15,157 bases of DNA from CBDUWP01 sp965370955 (GCA_965370955.1 CBDUWP010000037.1:1-15157), one strand, 5' to 3'; shown: positions 1-7,770, counted from the stretch's first letter. Program-made: numbers and translations. Notes: a model not told the origin generated them from the sequence alone.

Positions 1-597
1 GGTAAAGCCGGCGCGACCCATCAAGCCATTCAGGATATTGCTGTGATGCGGGCGATGCCGAACATGACAGTTGTCGTTGTTGCCGATGCTAATGAAACTC
101 GCCAAGCGGTTTTGGCTTGTGACAGTTTTGACGGGCCTGTATATTTGCGGACTGTCCGCTGTCCTGTTCCGGTGATTTTAGATAGCAATCATAAATTCGA
201 GATTGGCCGTTCTTACACATTGAAACAGGGTTCAGATGTCACGATCATTGGCACAGGCATGATGACCTCAAAGGCTCTTGAAGCGGCGGCTGAGTTGGAT
301 AAAGACGGCATAAATGCCCGCGTTATTCACATGCCCACAATCAAGCCGATTGATGAAGAAGCCATAGTAAAAGCCAGCAAAGAAACAGCTGGAATTGTGA
401 CCATCGAAAATCACAGTATGATTGGCGGACTCGGCGGCGCGGTTTCGGAGGTTTTGACTGACAAGGCTCCATGTTTTCTCAGAAGGATTGGCTTTCCGGA
501 CATTTTCGGCGAGTCTGGTGACAATGAAAAAGTCTTTACGAAATTCGGCACTAACGTCAAGGACGTAGTCGAAGCGGCTAAGGGTTTAGTTAGCTAA
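1..597 (+). CDS. Transketolase, C-terminal subunit (5' partial)
   Basis: The reading frame is open from base 1 and the gene starts outside the window, so the visible 198 residues are the C-terminal part of a transketolase-like, thiamine diphosphate-dependent enzyme that moves two-carbon ketol units between sugar phosphates in the cytoplasm. The first codons read GKAGATHQAIQDIAVMRA, the end of the pyrimidine-binding domain seen in split transketolases and DXS-like proteins. Next come a YLRTVRCPVPVI segment (about residues 52-63) and a C-terminal domain with GSDVTIIGTGMM and ENHSMIGGLGGAVSEVL. The context suggests a two-subunit transketolase whose N-terminal half would lie upstream, but that gene is not visible. 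The stop is followed by a strong ribosome binding site for the next gene, so the two are co-transcribed. The family call is firm. The sugar used is unknown. The in-frame GTG at 43 is internal and not the start. Confidence 0.9.
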   Translation, partial: GKAGATHQAIQDIAVMRAMPNMTVVVVADANETRQAVLACDSFDGPVYLRTVRCPVPVILDSNHKFEIGRSYTLKQGSDVTIIGTGMMTSKALEAAAELDKDGINARVIHMPTIKPIDEEAIVKASKETAGIVTIENHSMIGGLGGAVSEVLTDKAPCFLRRIGFPDIFGESGDNEKVFTKFGTNVKDVVEAAKGLVS

Positions 598-615
598 TTT
601 AAGGAGTATCAGATA

Positions 616-1245
616 ATGAAGATAGCAGTTATTAACGAGACAAGCTCTGCTGACAAAAATCAAGATGTGCTGACGGCTCTTGACGGCAGGGGACATGAGA
701 TTATAAATGCCGGAATGACCAAAAGCGGCGCAACCCCCGAAATGACCTATATCAATACCGGCTTATTGTCAGCTTTATTGCTGAATTTGAAAAGGGTTGA
801 CCTTGTTGTCGGCGGCTGCGGCACAGGTCAGGGCTATATCAATTCAGCTTTGCAGTATCCGAACGTTTTTTGCGGCCTGATCCAGACACCGCTTGACGCA
901 TGGCTGTTCGGCCAGATCAATGGCGGCAATTGCATTTCGCTGGCTCTTAATTTTGGTTACGGCTGGGCAGGTGACATCAATTTACAGTTTATTTTTGACA
1001 GATTGTTTTCACTGGACGAGTTTGGCAAGGGCTATCCTTCTCATCGAGAAGAATCTCAGCAGGCCAGCAGAAAAACTTTGGAAAAAGTATCTGTCGATTC
1101 GCATAAAACTATGACTGACATTGTTTCGTCACTGGACGATGCTGTGATTAAGCCAGTTTTAGATTTTCCGGGCGTTAAGGATATATTGGCTATTGATTCC
1201 ATTAAAGACGAGGCCTTGAAAAAGGCTTTGCAAAATAAATGCTAA
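616..1245 (+). CDS. RpiB/LacA/LacB-family sugar-phosphate isomerase
   Basis: This 209-residue cytoplasmic protein resembles the RpiB/LacAB isomerases, which interconvert aldose and ketose phosphates. The key motif is GGCGTGQGY, where Cys68 aligns with the active-site cysteine of the CGTG loop. The start is set by AAGGAG at 601-606, nine bases before the ATG. The protein differs from classical RpiB (about 150 residues): the N-terminal Asp-His substrate motif is replaced by NETSSADKNQ, and a longer C-terminal part carries NFGYGWAGDINLQF and a Ser/Lys-rich helical tail. It therefore belongs to a longer, less studied branch whose substrate cannot be named from sequence. It lies 18 bases after the transketolase gene and 34 bases before an SDR gene, which suggests one sugar-catabolic operon. 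Confidence in the fold is high and in the precise reaction low. Confidence 0.8.
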   Translation: MKIAVINETSSADKNQDVLTALDGRGHEIINAGMTKSGATPEMTYINTGLLSALLLNLKRVDLVVGGCGTGQGYINSALQYPNVFCGLIQTPLDAWLFGQINGGNCISLALNFGYGWAGDINLQFIFDRLFSLDEFGKGYPSHREESQQASRKTLEKVSVDSHKTMTDIVSSLDDAVIKPVLDFPGVKDILAIDSIKDEALKKALQNKC

Positions 1246-1279
1246 AATAAGTGTAATTGTGATAAGAAAGGTTTTATAG

Positions 1280-2182
1280 ATGAGAGTATTGGTTACTGGC
1301 GGCAGCGGCGACGTTGGTGAATATGTTGTTGGGCAAATAAAGAAAAAGCATGAAGTTATCGTTGTCGATTTAAAAGCTCCGAAAAAGAATACAGACGTTG
1401 AATATAAAAACGTTGACTTGACCGACATAGCTGCGACAAAAAGTGCCATAGACGGCATGGACGTTGTCGTGCATTTAGCTGCTATTCCTCATCCGTTTAA
1501 CGATCCGGGCGACAAGGTTATGGGCATTAACATGGTGACAGCTTACAATGTTGCTGAAGCTTGTAAAGAATGCAAGGTCAAAAAGGTTATTTATGGCGGC
1601 AGTGATTCCTCGACTGGTTTCGGGATTAAAGAGACTGTTTATACGCCTGAGTATTTGCCGATGGATGGCGATCATCCTTGCTGGCCGCACGAGAGCTATA
1701 GCTTTACGAAGTATTTTGGCGAGATAATGTTCCGCGAATATGCAAGGGCTTTTAAGATTCCGACTATCAGCGTTCGTTTTTTGTGGGTTTGGCTTGAGCG
1801 GGATAAGGAAAATGTTGAGCCGATTATCAGAGGCGAGCAGGGCAAAATCAAACAGAGTGAAGGCAGTGCTTTTGATTGGATTGGCAGTTATGTAATGCCC
1901 GAAGATGTAGCAGAGATTGTTGCCAGAAGTGTTGATTATGATCCGGCTGATAAGGATTTCCCGTTTGAGGTTTTCTATGCTCACGCTAAGGAAAATTTCA
2001 ATACTATCGTTGGCGAAGGTGACACCTTGAAAAAGGCTGAGAAGATTTGGGGCAAGGTTCCTAAAATCAAAAATCCTGACTATTATAAGAACAATCCGAA
2101 CGCTCCGTTTTTTGACATTTCCAATGTTATAGAGAAGCTCGGTTACACACCGCAATATGATTATAAAGATTATTTGAAATAG
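1280..2182 (+). CDS. NAD-dependent epimerase/dehydratase (extended SDR)
   Basis: A 300-residue extended short-chain dehydrogenase/reductase. The Rossmann nucleotide-binding motif TGGSGDVG (Gly7, Gly10, Gly13) opens the protein, and Asp30 at the end of the second strand points to NAD(H) rather than NADP(H). HLAAIPHP (65-72) is the usual region after strand four, and Y140-S-F-T-K144 supplies the catalytic YxxxK pair, with Ser108/Ser111 as the likely third residue. The family acts on sugars or nucleotide sugars by oxidation, epimerisation or dehydration. The operon context favours a free sugar or sugar acid over a nucleotide sugar, but this is inference. AAAGG at 1267-1271 is the ribosome binding site. 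The stop at 2180-2182 is followed at once by the next gene's ribosome binding site. A 284-codon open frame on the opposite strand is only a shadow. Confidence 0.87.
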   Translation: MRVLVTGGSGDVGEYVVGQIKKKHEVIVVDLKAPKKNTDVEYKNVDLTDIAATKSAIDGMDVVVHLAAIPHPFNDPGDKVMGINMVTAYNVAEACKECKVKKVIYGGSDSSTGFGIKETVYTPEYLPMDGDHPCWPHESYSFTKYFGEIMFREYARAFKIPTISVRFLWVWLERDKENVEPIIRGEQGKIKQSEGSAFDWIGSYVMPEDVAEIVARSVDYDPADKDFPFEVFYAHAKENFNTIVGEGDTLKKAEKIWGKVPKIKNPDYYKNNPNAPFFDISNVIEKLGYTPQYDYKDYLK

Positions 2183-2194
2183 GGGATTTTGTAC

Positions 2195-3058
2195 ATGGCT
2201 AGAAAAATAGAATTCATGGCATCTTTGGGCTATAGCGAGATGGCTCCTGAGAAGGCTTGTCAAAGCCTGTCGAAGCTCGGTTATGATGCGGTTGGCTGGA
2301 CGATGGCCCATTGCAATCCTCGCGAGCATACAAAAGAGCAGCTTCGGTCTTTAGTGGATTTGCCGAAAAAATATAACATGGAAATAGGCGAGCTTGTCGT
2401 TCAGCAGAATGTTGTTTGCCTAGAGGATTCCGCTCAGCAGGACAATATCAAGCTTGTCATTGAATGTATCGAGATGGCTTCTGAAATTGGCGCACCTGTC
2501 ATCAATTTGTTTACCGGCCCGCCGGCTTGGATCGAAGGCACTGGCAAAATCGGCGTCGATATCAAAGAGGGCCAAGCTTGGGATCTGGTTCTTGGTGCGT
2601 ATGAGCAATTCGTCAAGGCCGCCGAAAAGCATCAGGTGCTGTTGGCTGTCGAGGGTGTTTGGGCGATGCTCTGTCACGATTATTATACAACAAAGCCGTT
2701 GATTGATGAGTTTGACAGCCCTTGGCTCGGCGTAAATCTCGACCCGTCACACGATGTATTAGCCGGCAATCTCGATGTTGGCTGGATTGTCAAACAGTGG
2801 GCGAAAAAGGACAGGATTAAACATGTCCATATCAAAGATGCCGTTGGCGTTCAGACCGACGGCCTGTTCATTTTCCCAATGCTCGGCGAAGGTAATGTCG
2901 ATTGGAAAGCCTTTTGCACAGCTCTCGATGAGGTTGGATATGACGGTCAGATGAGCGTCGAATATGAATCATTTGTCTATCATGATACGGTTCTCGGCGG
3001 CGACACTGAAGAGGCGGCCAGAGTTTCGATGGCTCAGCTGAAAAAGATTATCTGGTAA
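2195..3058 (+). CDS. Sugar phosphate isomerase/epimerase (xylose isomerase-like TIM barrel)
   Basis: A 287-residue protein of the AP-endonuclease-2/xylose-isomerase-like TIM-barrel superfamily. Likely metal-binding residues occur in the expected order: Glu153 (AVEG), Asp183 in NLDPSHD with His186, His210/His212 in KHVHIKD, and Glu256 in SVEYES. GEGNVDW (231-237) is typical of sugar isomerases, epimerases and hydroxypyruvate-isomerase relatives. The start chosen is ATG at 2195, because AGGGGA at 2181-2186 lies eight bases before it; a TTG two codons earlier (2189) is less likely. This is the last gene of the operon and starts 12 bases after the SDR stop. It probably isomerises or epimerises a ketose or aldose metabolised by the upstream genes, with a divalent metal. 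The substrate is not predictable from sequence alone. Confidence 0.85.
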   Translation: MARKIEFMASLGYSEMAPEKACQSLSKLGYDAVGWTMAHCNPREHTKEQLRSLVDLPKKYNMEIGELVVQQNVVCLEDSAQQDNIKLVIECIEMASEIGAPVINLFTGPPAWIEGTGKIGVDIKEGQAWDLVLGAYEQFVKAAEKHQVLLAVEGVWAMLCHDYYTTKPLIDEFDSPWLGVNLDPSHDVLAGNLDVGWIVKQWAKKDRIKHVHIKDAVGVQTDGLFIFPMLGEGNVDWKAFCTALDEVGYDGQMSVEYESFVYHDTVLGGDTEEAARVSMAQLKKIIW

Positions 3059-3080
3059 AAAAAATCGGTAAAAAATTTGA

Positions 3081-3476
3081 TTATAATTGATTTTTAAGGC
3101 TCTGAGCGTTTTCGATCAGGGCCTCTTTTGTTGGTATTATTTTTTCGTGCAGTTCGAATGTCCACTGGTAAGAATCCTCGATTCGTTTTGGATTTACGAT
3201 TTGCGCGAAGAAGTCCATCGGGAATTTGTCATACCATGGGCCTTTGAGTTTGCGATGGGTTTTGAGTGTTTCGTAGCCGGATTTATTTATCCTGACATTG
3301 TAATCGCCGTACCATTGGAAGTTGACTGTTACAGGTGATGTTCCGATTTCTTCATCGTTCAATGTCACCAAAGCCCCTTGAGGTTTTGTGTTGATGGTGA
3401 GTTTACGTTCTACGCATCCCGTTAAAATTAAAATCGCCGCTATCGCCAGCAGCATTTGTAAATTCCGTTTTACCAT
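3081..3476 (-). CDS. PEGA-domain lipoprotein
   Basis: A 131-residue predicted lipoprotein. It has a short basic start (VKRN), a hydrophobic segment and the lipobox L18-T-G-C21, so Cys21 would be lipidated and the protein anchored to a membrane facing the periplasm. Residues about 25-70 match a PEGA domain: KLTINTKPQGA, then IGTSPVTV and a KSGYETL end. This small beta domain is common in surface and envelope proteins, and its exact role is usually unknown. The start at 3476 is chosen because AAAGGG lies 11 bases upstream, the signal peptide begins there, and a promoter-like TATAAT lies only about 50 bases upstream; the frame stays open to 3644 but that part has no such support. The gene converges on the sugar operon with 22 bases between stops and diverges from the repeat-protein gene. 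Confidence 0.8.
   Translation of the reverse strand: MVKRNLQMLLAIAAILILTGCVERKLTINTKPQGALVTLNDEEIGTSPVTVNFQWYGDYNVRINKSGYETLKTHRKLKGPWYDKFPMDFFAQIVNPKRIEDSYQWTFELHEKIIPTKEALIENAQSLKNQL
3098..3128 (+). terminator. Probable intrinsic terminator of the sugar operon
   Basis: The arms GGCTCTGA (3098-3105) and TCAGGGCC (3116-3123) pair over eight positions (one G-U), with a possible inner CG-TTTT-CG, and are followed by TCTTTT. The hairpin is about 40 bases after the stop of the plus-strand operon and lies inside the 3' coding end of the convergent lipoprotein gene. The T-tract is short and interrupted, so confidence is moderate. Confidence 0.5.
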
Positions 3477-3525
3477 GATTTGAATATCCCTTTCTAAATC
3501 TAAAGCCATACGATTCACAAACGGC

Positions 3526-3554
3526 ATTATATCCCAAAAATATCTAAAAGTCGC
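3526..3554 (-). promoter_or_regulatory. Candidate promoter for the PEGA lipoprotein gene
   Basis: On the minus strand a perfect TATAAT (plus-strand 3526-3531) follows a weak -35 (GCGACT, plus-strand 3549-3554) with a 17-base spacer. Transcription would begin near 3519, about 43 bases before the lipoprotein ATG. This is a pattern match to housekeeping sigma-factor promoters and has not been tested. Confidence 0.4.
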
Positions 3555-3616
3555 AGATAAAAACGCAAAAATATCAGATAAATGTGCCTGTAAGCTATCG
3601 CTGTAGGGCTGCTTTG

Positions 3617-3645
3617 TTGATTTTTTGCCGCAATTATGGTACAAT
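3617..3645 (+). promoter_or_regulatory. Candidate promoter for the dockerin-tailed repeat protein gene
   Basis: TTGATT (3617-3622) and TACAAT (3640-3645) are separated by 17 bases, close to the sigma-70 consensus. Transcription would begin near 3652, leaving a leader of about 60 bases before the ATG at 3715. It lies back to back with the minus-strand promoter candidate at 3526-3554. Confidence 0.45.
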
Positions 3646-3714
3646 CATTTGTCTTAAATATGTTTTGGTTGGTCTGTCATTGTCGCTTTTTTTTGGATGA
3701 GAGTGGTTTAGGTC

Positions 3715-5091
3715 ATGGTGATAAAAAGTTTGAATTTCTGGCGGCGAACTTGTCTGTTGATCTGCATATTATGCTGCTATCGGTTATCATTTGGCCAAGA
3801 GCTGTTTTTCGATAATTTTGCCGGCGACTATCATTGGTGCACAGGTTCCAACTGGCATGATTTGCGTCAGGTTCCAACTTCTAGCGATATTGCCGTCGTT
3901 GATTTTAATGATGGCGTGGTGGATGTTGCTTGCGATAACATTTGCGGTTCCGTTGAGATTGGTCGCTCGGCAAGCGGCGTGATTGTCAATGCCGATAGCG
4001 GCAAGATCGAAATTGTCGCTGCCCCCGGAGGTGACGGCAGCTTATGGATTGCCAAAAATCCCAATTCTTCCGGCACCTTAAATATCAACGGCTCAACTGT
4101 CACAGCTGAACTTTATATGTTCGCCGGTTACAGCGGCACAGGCACAGTCAACATAACAAGCGGCTTATTATCAGCTGTCGGCTGGATTTCGATAGGCCAA
4201 AACGCCGGCTCAGTCGGCACGATAAATATTTCCGGCGGAACAGTCGATGGTTATAAATTAGTTGGCTGGGCAGGTGATGGCTACTATATTCAAACAGGCG
4301 GCGTTTCGATTGGCCAAATTGACGTTGGCTTTTTTGGTTCTGGCGGTTACGGCAAATTAGAACTATCAGGCGGCACGATAATCGACAGCGTAATCAACGT
4401 TGGCGCAGGCGCAGCCGGCGAATTTTTAATTTCTGATGGTGTAGTTACCGGCCAGTCATCTGTAGTAAATTTTGGCACAGGGGTAAACGATAATTATGGC
4501 CTTGTCACAATGACCGGCGGTACAATTGATATCGGCATGGTTAAATCCGACAGTAACAGCACTGGCATCTTTGAAATGTCAGCCGGCTATATGGACGTCA
4601 ATGATTTAATGCTTAGGTCAATTAATAAGTCAAGATTTATTCAGACCGGCGGCGATTTAACGATTGGTTCTGCTGTCACAGTTGGCCAAGATGGCTCGGC
4701 CGTGAAAGATAATGGTTTGCGATTAAACGGCGGCATTTGCCATGCCAATAATTTTGACATTCAAGCTGGCTCAGCAGTTGATTTGACTCGCGGCGAGCTT
4801 GTTTGCGACGAAGCTAATCAAGCTAGTATCCAGCAGCTGTTCGACAGCAATTCGATCACGACTTACGGCGGATTTGGCGTTTTAACCAGCTCAGCCAGCA
4901 GAGGCGATGTGAGTTTTACAGCTGAGGCTTATGGCGATATTGCGACCCCCTCTGACGGCTACGTTAATTTTGATGATTTGGTCATTTTGATTGATAACTG
5001 GCTTGGCACAGATGCTGACGCTGATATCAATAACGACAGTATCGTCAATTTTTTAGATTTCGCTTTTATAGCCGGCGCTTGGAAACTTTGA
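3715..5091 (+). CDS. Secreted beta-strand repeat protein with C-terminal dockerin-like domain
   Basis: A 458-residue predicted exported protein. Residues 1-28 look like a Sec signal peptide: basic residues near 10-11, a hydrophobic cysteine-containing core, and a likely cut near SFG-Q. From about 75 to 345 there are imperfect repeats rich in Gly, Ser and Thr with a pattern like GTVNITSG or GTINISGGT, each followed by an aromatic/Gly stretch, as in the T-x-G strands of autotransporter-like and planctomycete surface proteins; a beta-solenoid is likely. Residues about 408-458 form a dockerin-like pair of repeats, DGYVNFDDLVILIDNWLG and DINNDSIVNFLDFAFI. The second calcium loop is canonical (D437, N439, D441, D448); the first lacks the usual residues at loop positions 1 and 3. 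No catalytic domain is recognised, so a structural, adhesive or binding role is only a guess. The ribosome binding site is weak (GAGTGG); GTG at 3718 is an alternative start. Confidence 0.8.
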   Translation: MVIKSLNFWRRTCLLICILCCYRLSFGQELFFDNFAGDYHWCTGSNWHDLRQVPTSSDIAVVDFNDGVVDVACDNICGSVEIGRSASGVIVNADSGKIEIVAAPGGDGSLWIAKNPNSSGTLNINGSTVTAELYMFAGYSGTGTVNITSGLLSAVGWISIGQNAGSVGTINISGGTVDGYKLVGWAGDGYYIQTGGVSIGQIDVGFFGSGGYGKLELSGGTIIDSVINVGAGAAGEFLISDGVVTGQSSVVNFGTGVNDNYGLVTMTGGTIDIGMVKSDSNSTGIFEMSAGYMDVNDLMLRSINKSRFIQTGGDLTIGSAVTVGQDGSAVKDNGLRLNGGICHANNFDIQAGSAVDLTRGELVCDEANQASIQQLFDSNSITTYGGFGVLTSSASRGDVSFTAEAYGDIATPSDGYVNFDDLVILIDNWLGTDADADINNDSIVNFLDFAFIAGAWKL

Positions 5092-5135
5092 TTTTCGTTT
5101 GCAATTTTGCTTCATATCCTTTCCGCTTTTACTGT

Positions 5136-5164
5136 TTTACTTTTCCGCTTTTTTCGTTTAGAAT
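5136..5164 (+). promoter_or_regulatory. Candidate promoter for the leuS operon
   Basis: TTTACT (5136-5141) and TAGAAT (5159-5164) are separated by 17 bases and match sigma-70-type boxes at four and five of six positions. Initiation near 5171 would give a leader of about 30 bases before leuS. The surrounding 110-base gap is pyrimidine-rich and contains TTTCCGCTTTT twice. No terminator hairpin for the preceding gene is evident. Confidence 0.4.
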
Positions 5165-5201
5165 AGTCGCTTGAATTTTAAGTAATTTTAGAACGGGACA
5201 G

Positions 5202-7760
5202 ATGATGACTGAACTATCCGGCACGTATGATTTTAAGGCCATAGAGAAGAAGTGGCAAAAATTCTGGCATCAGAACAAAACTTTCAGAGCCGAAGATTGC
5301 GATACTAGTCGGCCGAAGTATTATGTTCTGGATATGTTCCCATACCCAAGCGGTCAAGGCCTGCACGTCGGCCATCCGGAGGGTTACACAGCCAGTGACA
5401 TTGTCGCCAGATATAAAAGGGCGAAGGGGTTTAATGTTTTGCATCCGATGGGTTGGGACGCTTTTGGTTTGCCGGCTGAGCAATATGCCGTCAAGACCGG
5501 CACTCATCCCGCCGAGACCACCAAGAAAAATATCGACAACATCAGAGCCCAGATACAGTCGCTCGGCTTTAGTTACGATTGGGACAGGGAGGTCAACACC
5601 ACAGACCCTGCCTATTACAAATGGACTCAGTGGATATTCGTAAAGTTATTCAACAGTTATTTTGATGCCGACAGCCAAAAGGCATTGCCAATCGATCAGC
5701 TCAAAATTCCAGCCGATTTAACAGCCGAACAAAAGCGAACATTTATCGATAACAATCGCTTAGCTTATGAGGCAGAGGTTGCTGTCAATTGGTGTCCTGA
5801 ACTCGGCACGGTTTTAGCGAACGAGGAGGTCATTGGCGGAGTCAGCGAGCGTGGTTCTCATCCTGTGATTCGTAAGCCGATGCGTCAGTGGATGCTTCGG
5901 ATAACCAAATATGCCGACAGGTTGCTAGCTGATTTGGTTGACGTTGACTGGTCCGCTTCGATAAAGAAATTGCAAGCCGATTGGATAGGCAAAAGTATCG
6001 GCGCCGAAGTGGATTTTGCCATCGATGGTTTTGATGAGAGCATTACGGTTTTCACGACTCGGCCCGACACTTTGTTTGGTGCGACCTATATGGTCATGGC
6101 GCCGGAGCACAGGCTCGTCGACGTGATTATGACTGATGCCAAAAAGGATGAGGTCGAGAAATATCGCCGTCAAGCCTCGATGAAAAGCGACCTTGACCGT
6201 ACCGATTTGGCTAAGGACAAGACTGGCGTTTTCATTGGCGCTTATGCGGTGAATCCCGTAAACAATGCAAAGATACCGATTTGGATCAGCGATTACGTTT
6301 TGATTAGTTATGGCACTGGCGCGATTATGTCGGTACCTGCTCATGACGATCGCGATTTTGAATTTGCCAAGACTTTTGACTTGCCGATCATTCAGGTTGT
6401 TTTGCCGCCTGATGCAGAAGATGCCAAAGCCGCAGCAGCTGAAAAACTTTGCTTTGCCGGCGCAGGTTCTGCCATAAATAGCGGCGAGTTTGACGGCCTT
6501 TCGACAGCTGATTTTAAGACAAAGATTATCGCTTGGCTTGGCCAAAAGGGATTGGGCAAAAAAGCAGTCAATTATAAGCTTCGCGATTGGCTTTTTAGTC
6601 GTCAGAGATATTGGGGCGAGCCGTTTCCGATTTTGCATATGGCCGATGGCGAAATTGTTTCCGTTTCGCAAGATGAGCTCCCCGTTGAGCTTCCTGAAGT
6701 CGAAAGTTATAAGCCGACCGGCACAGGCCTATCGCCTCTAGCCGGCATTGACAGTTGGCTAGATGTCACTACAGCCGATGGCAAAAAAGCCACGCGTGAA
6801 ACCAACACCATGCCCCAATGGGCCGGCAGCTGCTGGTACTATTTGCGATATATAGATCCCGATAATGACGCACAGGCTTGGTCGCTGGAGAAGGAAAAAT
6901 ATTGGATGAATGTCGATCTCTATATCGGCGGGGCAGAGCATGCGGTATTGCATCTATTATATTCGCGATTTTGGCATAAATTCCTTTACGATCTCGACCT
7001 TGTCAGCACGAAGGAGCCGTATCAAAAGCTGATAAATCAGGGAATGATTTTAGGTGCCGACGGCCAAAAGATGAGCAAATCTCGCGGCAATGTCGTCAAT
7101 CCAGATGATGTTATCAATCGTTATGGAGCCGATTCGCTTCGCCTTTATGAGATGTTCATGGGTCCTCTTGAAGCCACGAAACCTTGGACTGATAGCGGCG
7201 TTGAAGGTGTGTATAGATTTCTGCAAAAGTCATGGCGATCGATTGTCGATTTGGAAACTGGCGCACTTGCCAGCGAAATATCTTCTGAATCAGCCGACGA
7301 AGAGACGCTGGGTCTTTTGCACAAGACGATCAAAAAAGTCGGCGAAGACATTGAGAATTTCGCATTCAACACAGCTATTAGCAGTATGATGATTTTCATC
7401 AATCATTTTTCCAAGCAGGCCAGCCGCAATAGATCTGTTGCCGAACAATTTGTTCAGTTGCTTGGCCCTTTTGCTCCTCATATTGCCGAGCAATTGTGGC
7501 AGTTGTTAGGCCATAGCGATAGCCTTAGCTATAAAAAATGGCCGAGCTACGATCCGGAATTGGTGAAGGAAAAGCAGATAGAGCTAGCCGTACAGATCAG
7601 GGGCAAGATTAAGGATAAAATAGTCATTGATGCCGACGCCGATGAATCTTCGATTACCGAGATGGCTTTAGCCAGCGAAAAGGTCAAGGCGGCATTGGCC
7701 GGCGCAGAACCTAAGAAAATTATTGTCGTAAAGTCGCGGCTCGTTAATATCATTATTTGA
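5202..7760 (+). CDS. leuS: Leucyl-tRNA synthetase
   Basis: An 852-residue class I aminoacyl-tRNA synthetase that charges tRNA-Leu with leucine using ATP; the length is normal. The HIGH-type motif is HVGH at 55-58 and the KMSKS loop is at 623-627. The CP1 editing domain, which removes mischarged amino acids, spans about 223-420: TTRPDT (285-290; T290 matches the E. coli discriminator T252) and GHDQRD-like AHDDRD ending at D385, matching E. coli D345. NTMPQWAGSCWYYLRY (535-550) and IGGAEHAVLH (575-584) are LeuRS hallmarks. The WCPELGT...GVSERGSHP region (197-221) keeps only one cysteine, so the zinc knuckle of some LeuRS enzymes is absent. ATG codons occur at 5202 and 5205; GGGA at 5195-5198 is better spaced for the second. 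The gene begins a five-gene plus-strand run. Confidence 0.98.
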   Translation: MMTELSGTYDFKAIEKKWQKFWHQNKTFRAEDCDTSRPKYYVLDMFPYPSGQGLHVGHPEGYTASDIVARYKRAKGFNVLHPMGWDAFGLPAEQYAVKTGTHPAETTKKNIDNIRAQIQSLGFSYDWDREVNTTDPAYYKWTQWIFVKLFNSYFDADSQKALPIDQLKIPADLTAEQKRTFIDNNRLAYEAEVAVNWCPELGTVLANEEVIGGVSERGSHPVIRKPMRQWMLRITKYADRLLADLVDVDWSASIKKLQADWIGKSIGAEVDFAIDGFDESITVFTTRPDTLFGATYMVMAPEHRLVDVIMTDAKKDEVEKYRRQASMKSDLDRTDLAKDKTGVFIGAYAVNPVNNAKIPIWISDYVLISYGTGAIMSVPAHDDRDFEFAKTFDLPIIQVVLPPDAEDAKAAAAEKLCFAGAGSAINSGEFDGLSTADFKTKIIAWLGQKGLGKKAVNYKLRDWLFSRQRYWGEPFPILHMADGEIVSVSQDELPVELPEVESYKPTGTGLSPLAGIDSWLDVTTADGKKATRETNTMPQWAGSCWYYLRYIDPDNDAQAWSLEKEKYWMNVDLYIGGAEHAVLHLLYSRFWHKFLYDLDLVSTKEPYQKLINQGMILGADGQKMSKSRGNVVNPDDVINRYGADSLRLYEMFMGPLEATKPWTDSGVEGVYRFLQKSWRSIVDLETGALASEISSESADEETLGLLHKTIKKVGEDIENFAFNTAISSMMIFINHFSKQASRNRSVAEQFVQLLGPFAPHIAEQLWQLLGHSDSLSYKKWPSYDPELVKEKQIELAVQIRGKIKDKIVIDADADESSITEMALASEKVKAALAGAEPKKIIVVKSRLVNIII

Positions 7761-7770
7761 TGGATTGATA

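Noticed and set aside
1475..2329. Long minus-strand open frame opposite the SDR gene (284 codons)
   Set aside because: It overlaps two genes with clear motifs on the other strand, has no recognisable motif, and its composition is that of an antisense shadow.
3477..3644. N-terminal extension of the PEGA lipoprotein
   Set aside because: The added 56 residues have no signal-peptide logic, place the lipobox in the middle of the protein, and lie upstream of the promoter candidate; start 3476 is better.
3715..5091. CRISPR-like or DNA-level repeats in the repeat protein gene
   Set aside because: The repeats are at the protein level and imperfect in DNA; there are no regular spacers.
5092..5201. 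Possible terminator after the dockerin-tailed gene (GCAATTTTGC)
   Set aside because: The stem is only four pairs and the T-tract is interrupted; too weak to call.
5925..6671. Minus-strand open frame of 248 codons inside leuS
   Set aside because: It lies wholly within leuS, whose motifs continue through the region; no ribosome binding site or family match.
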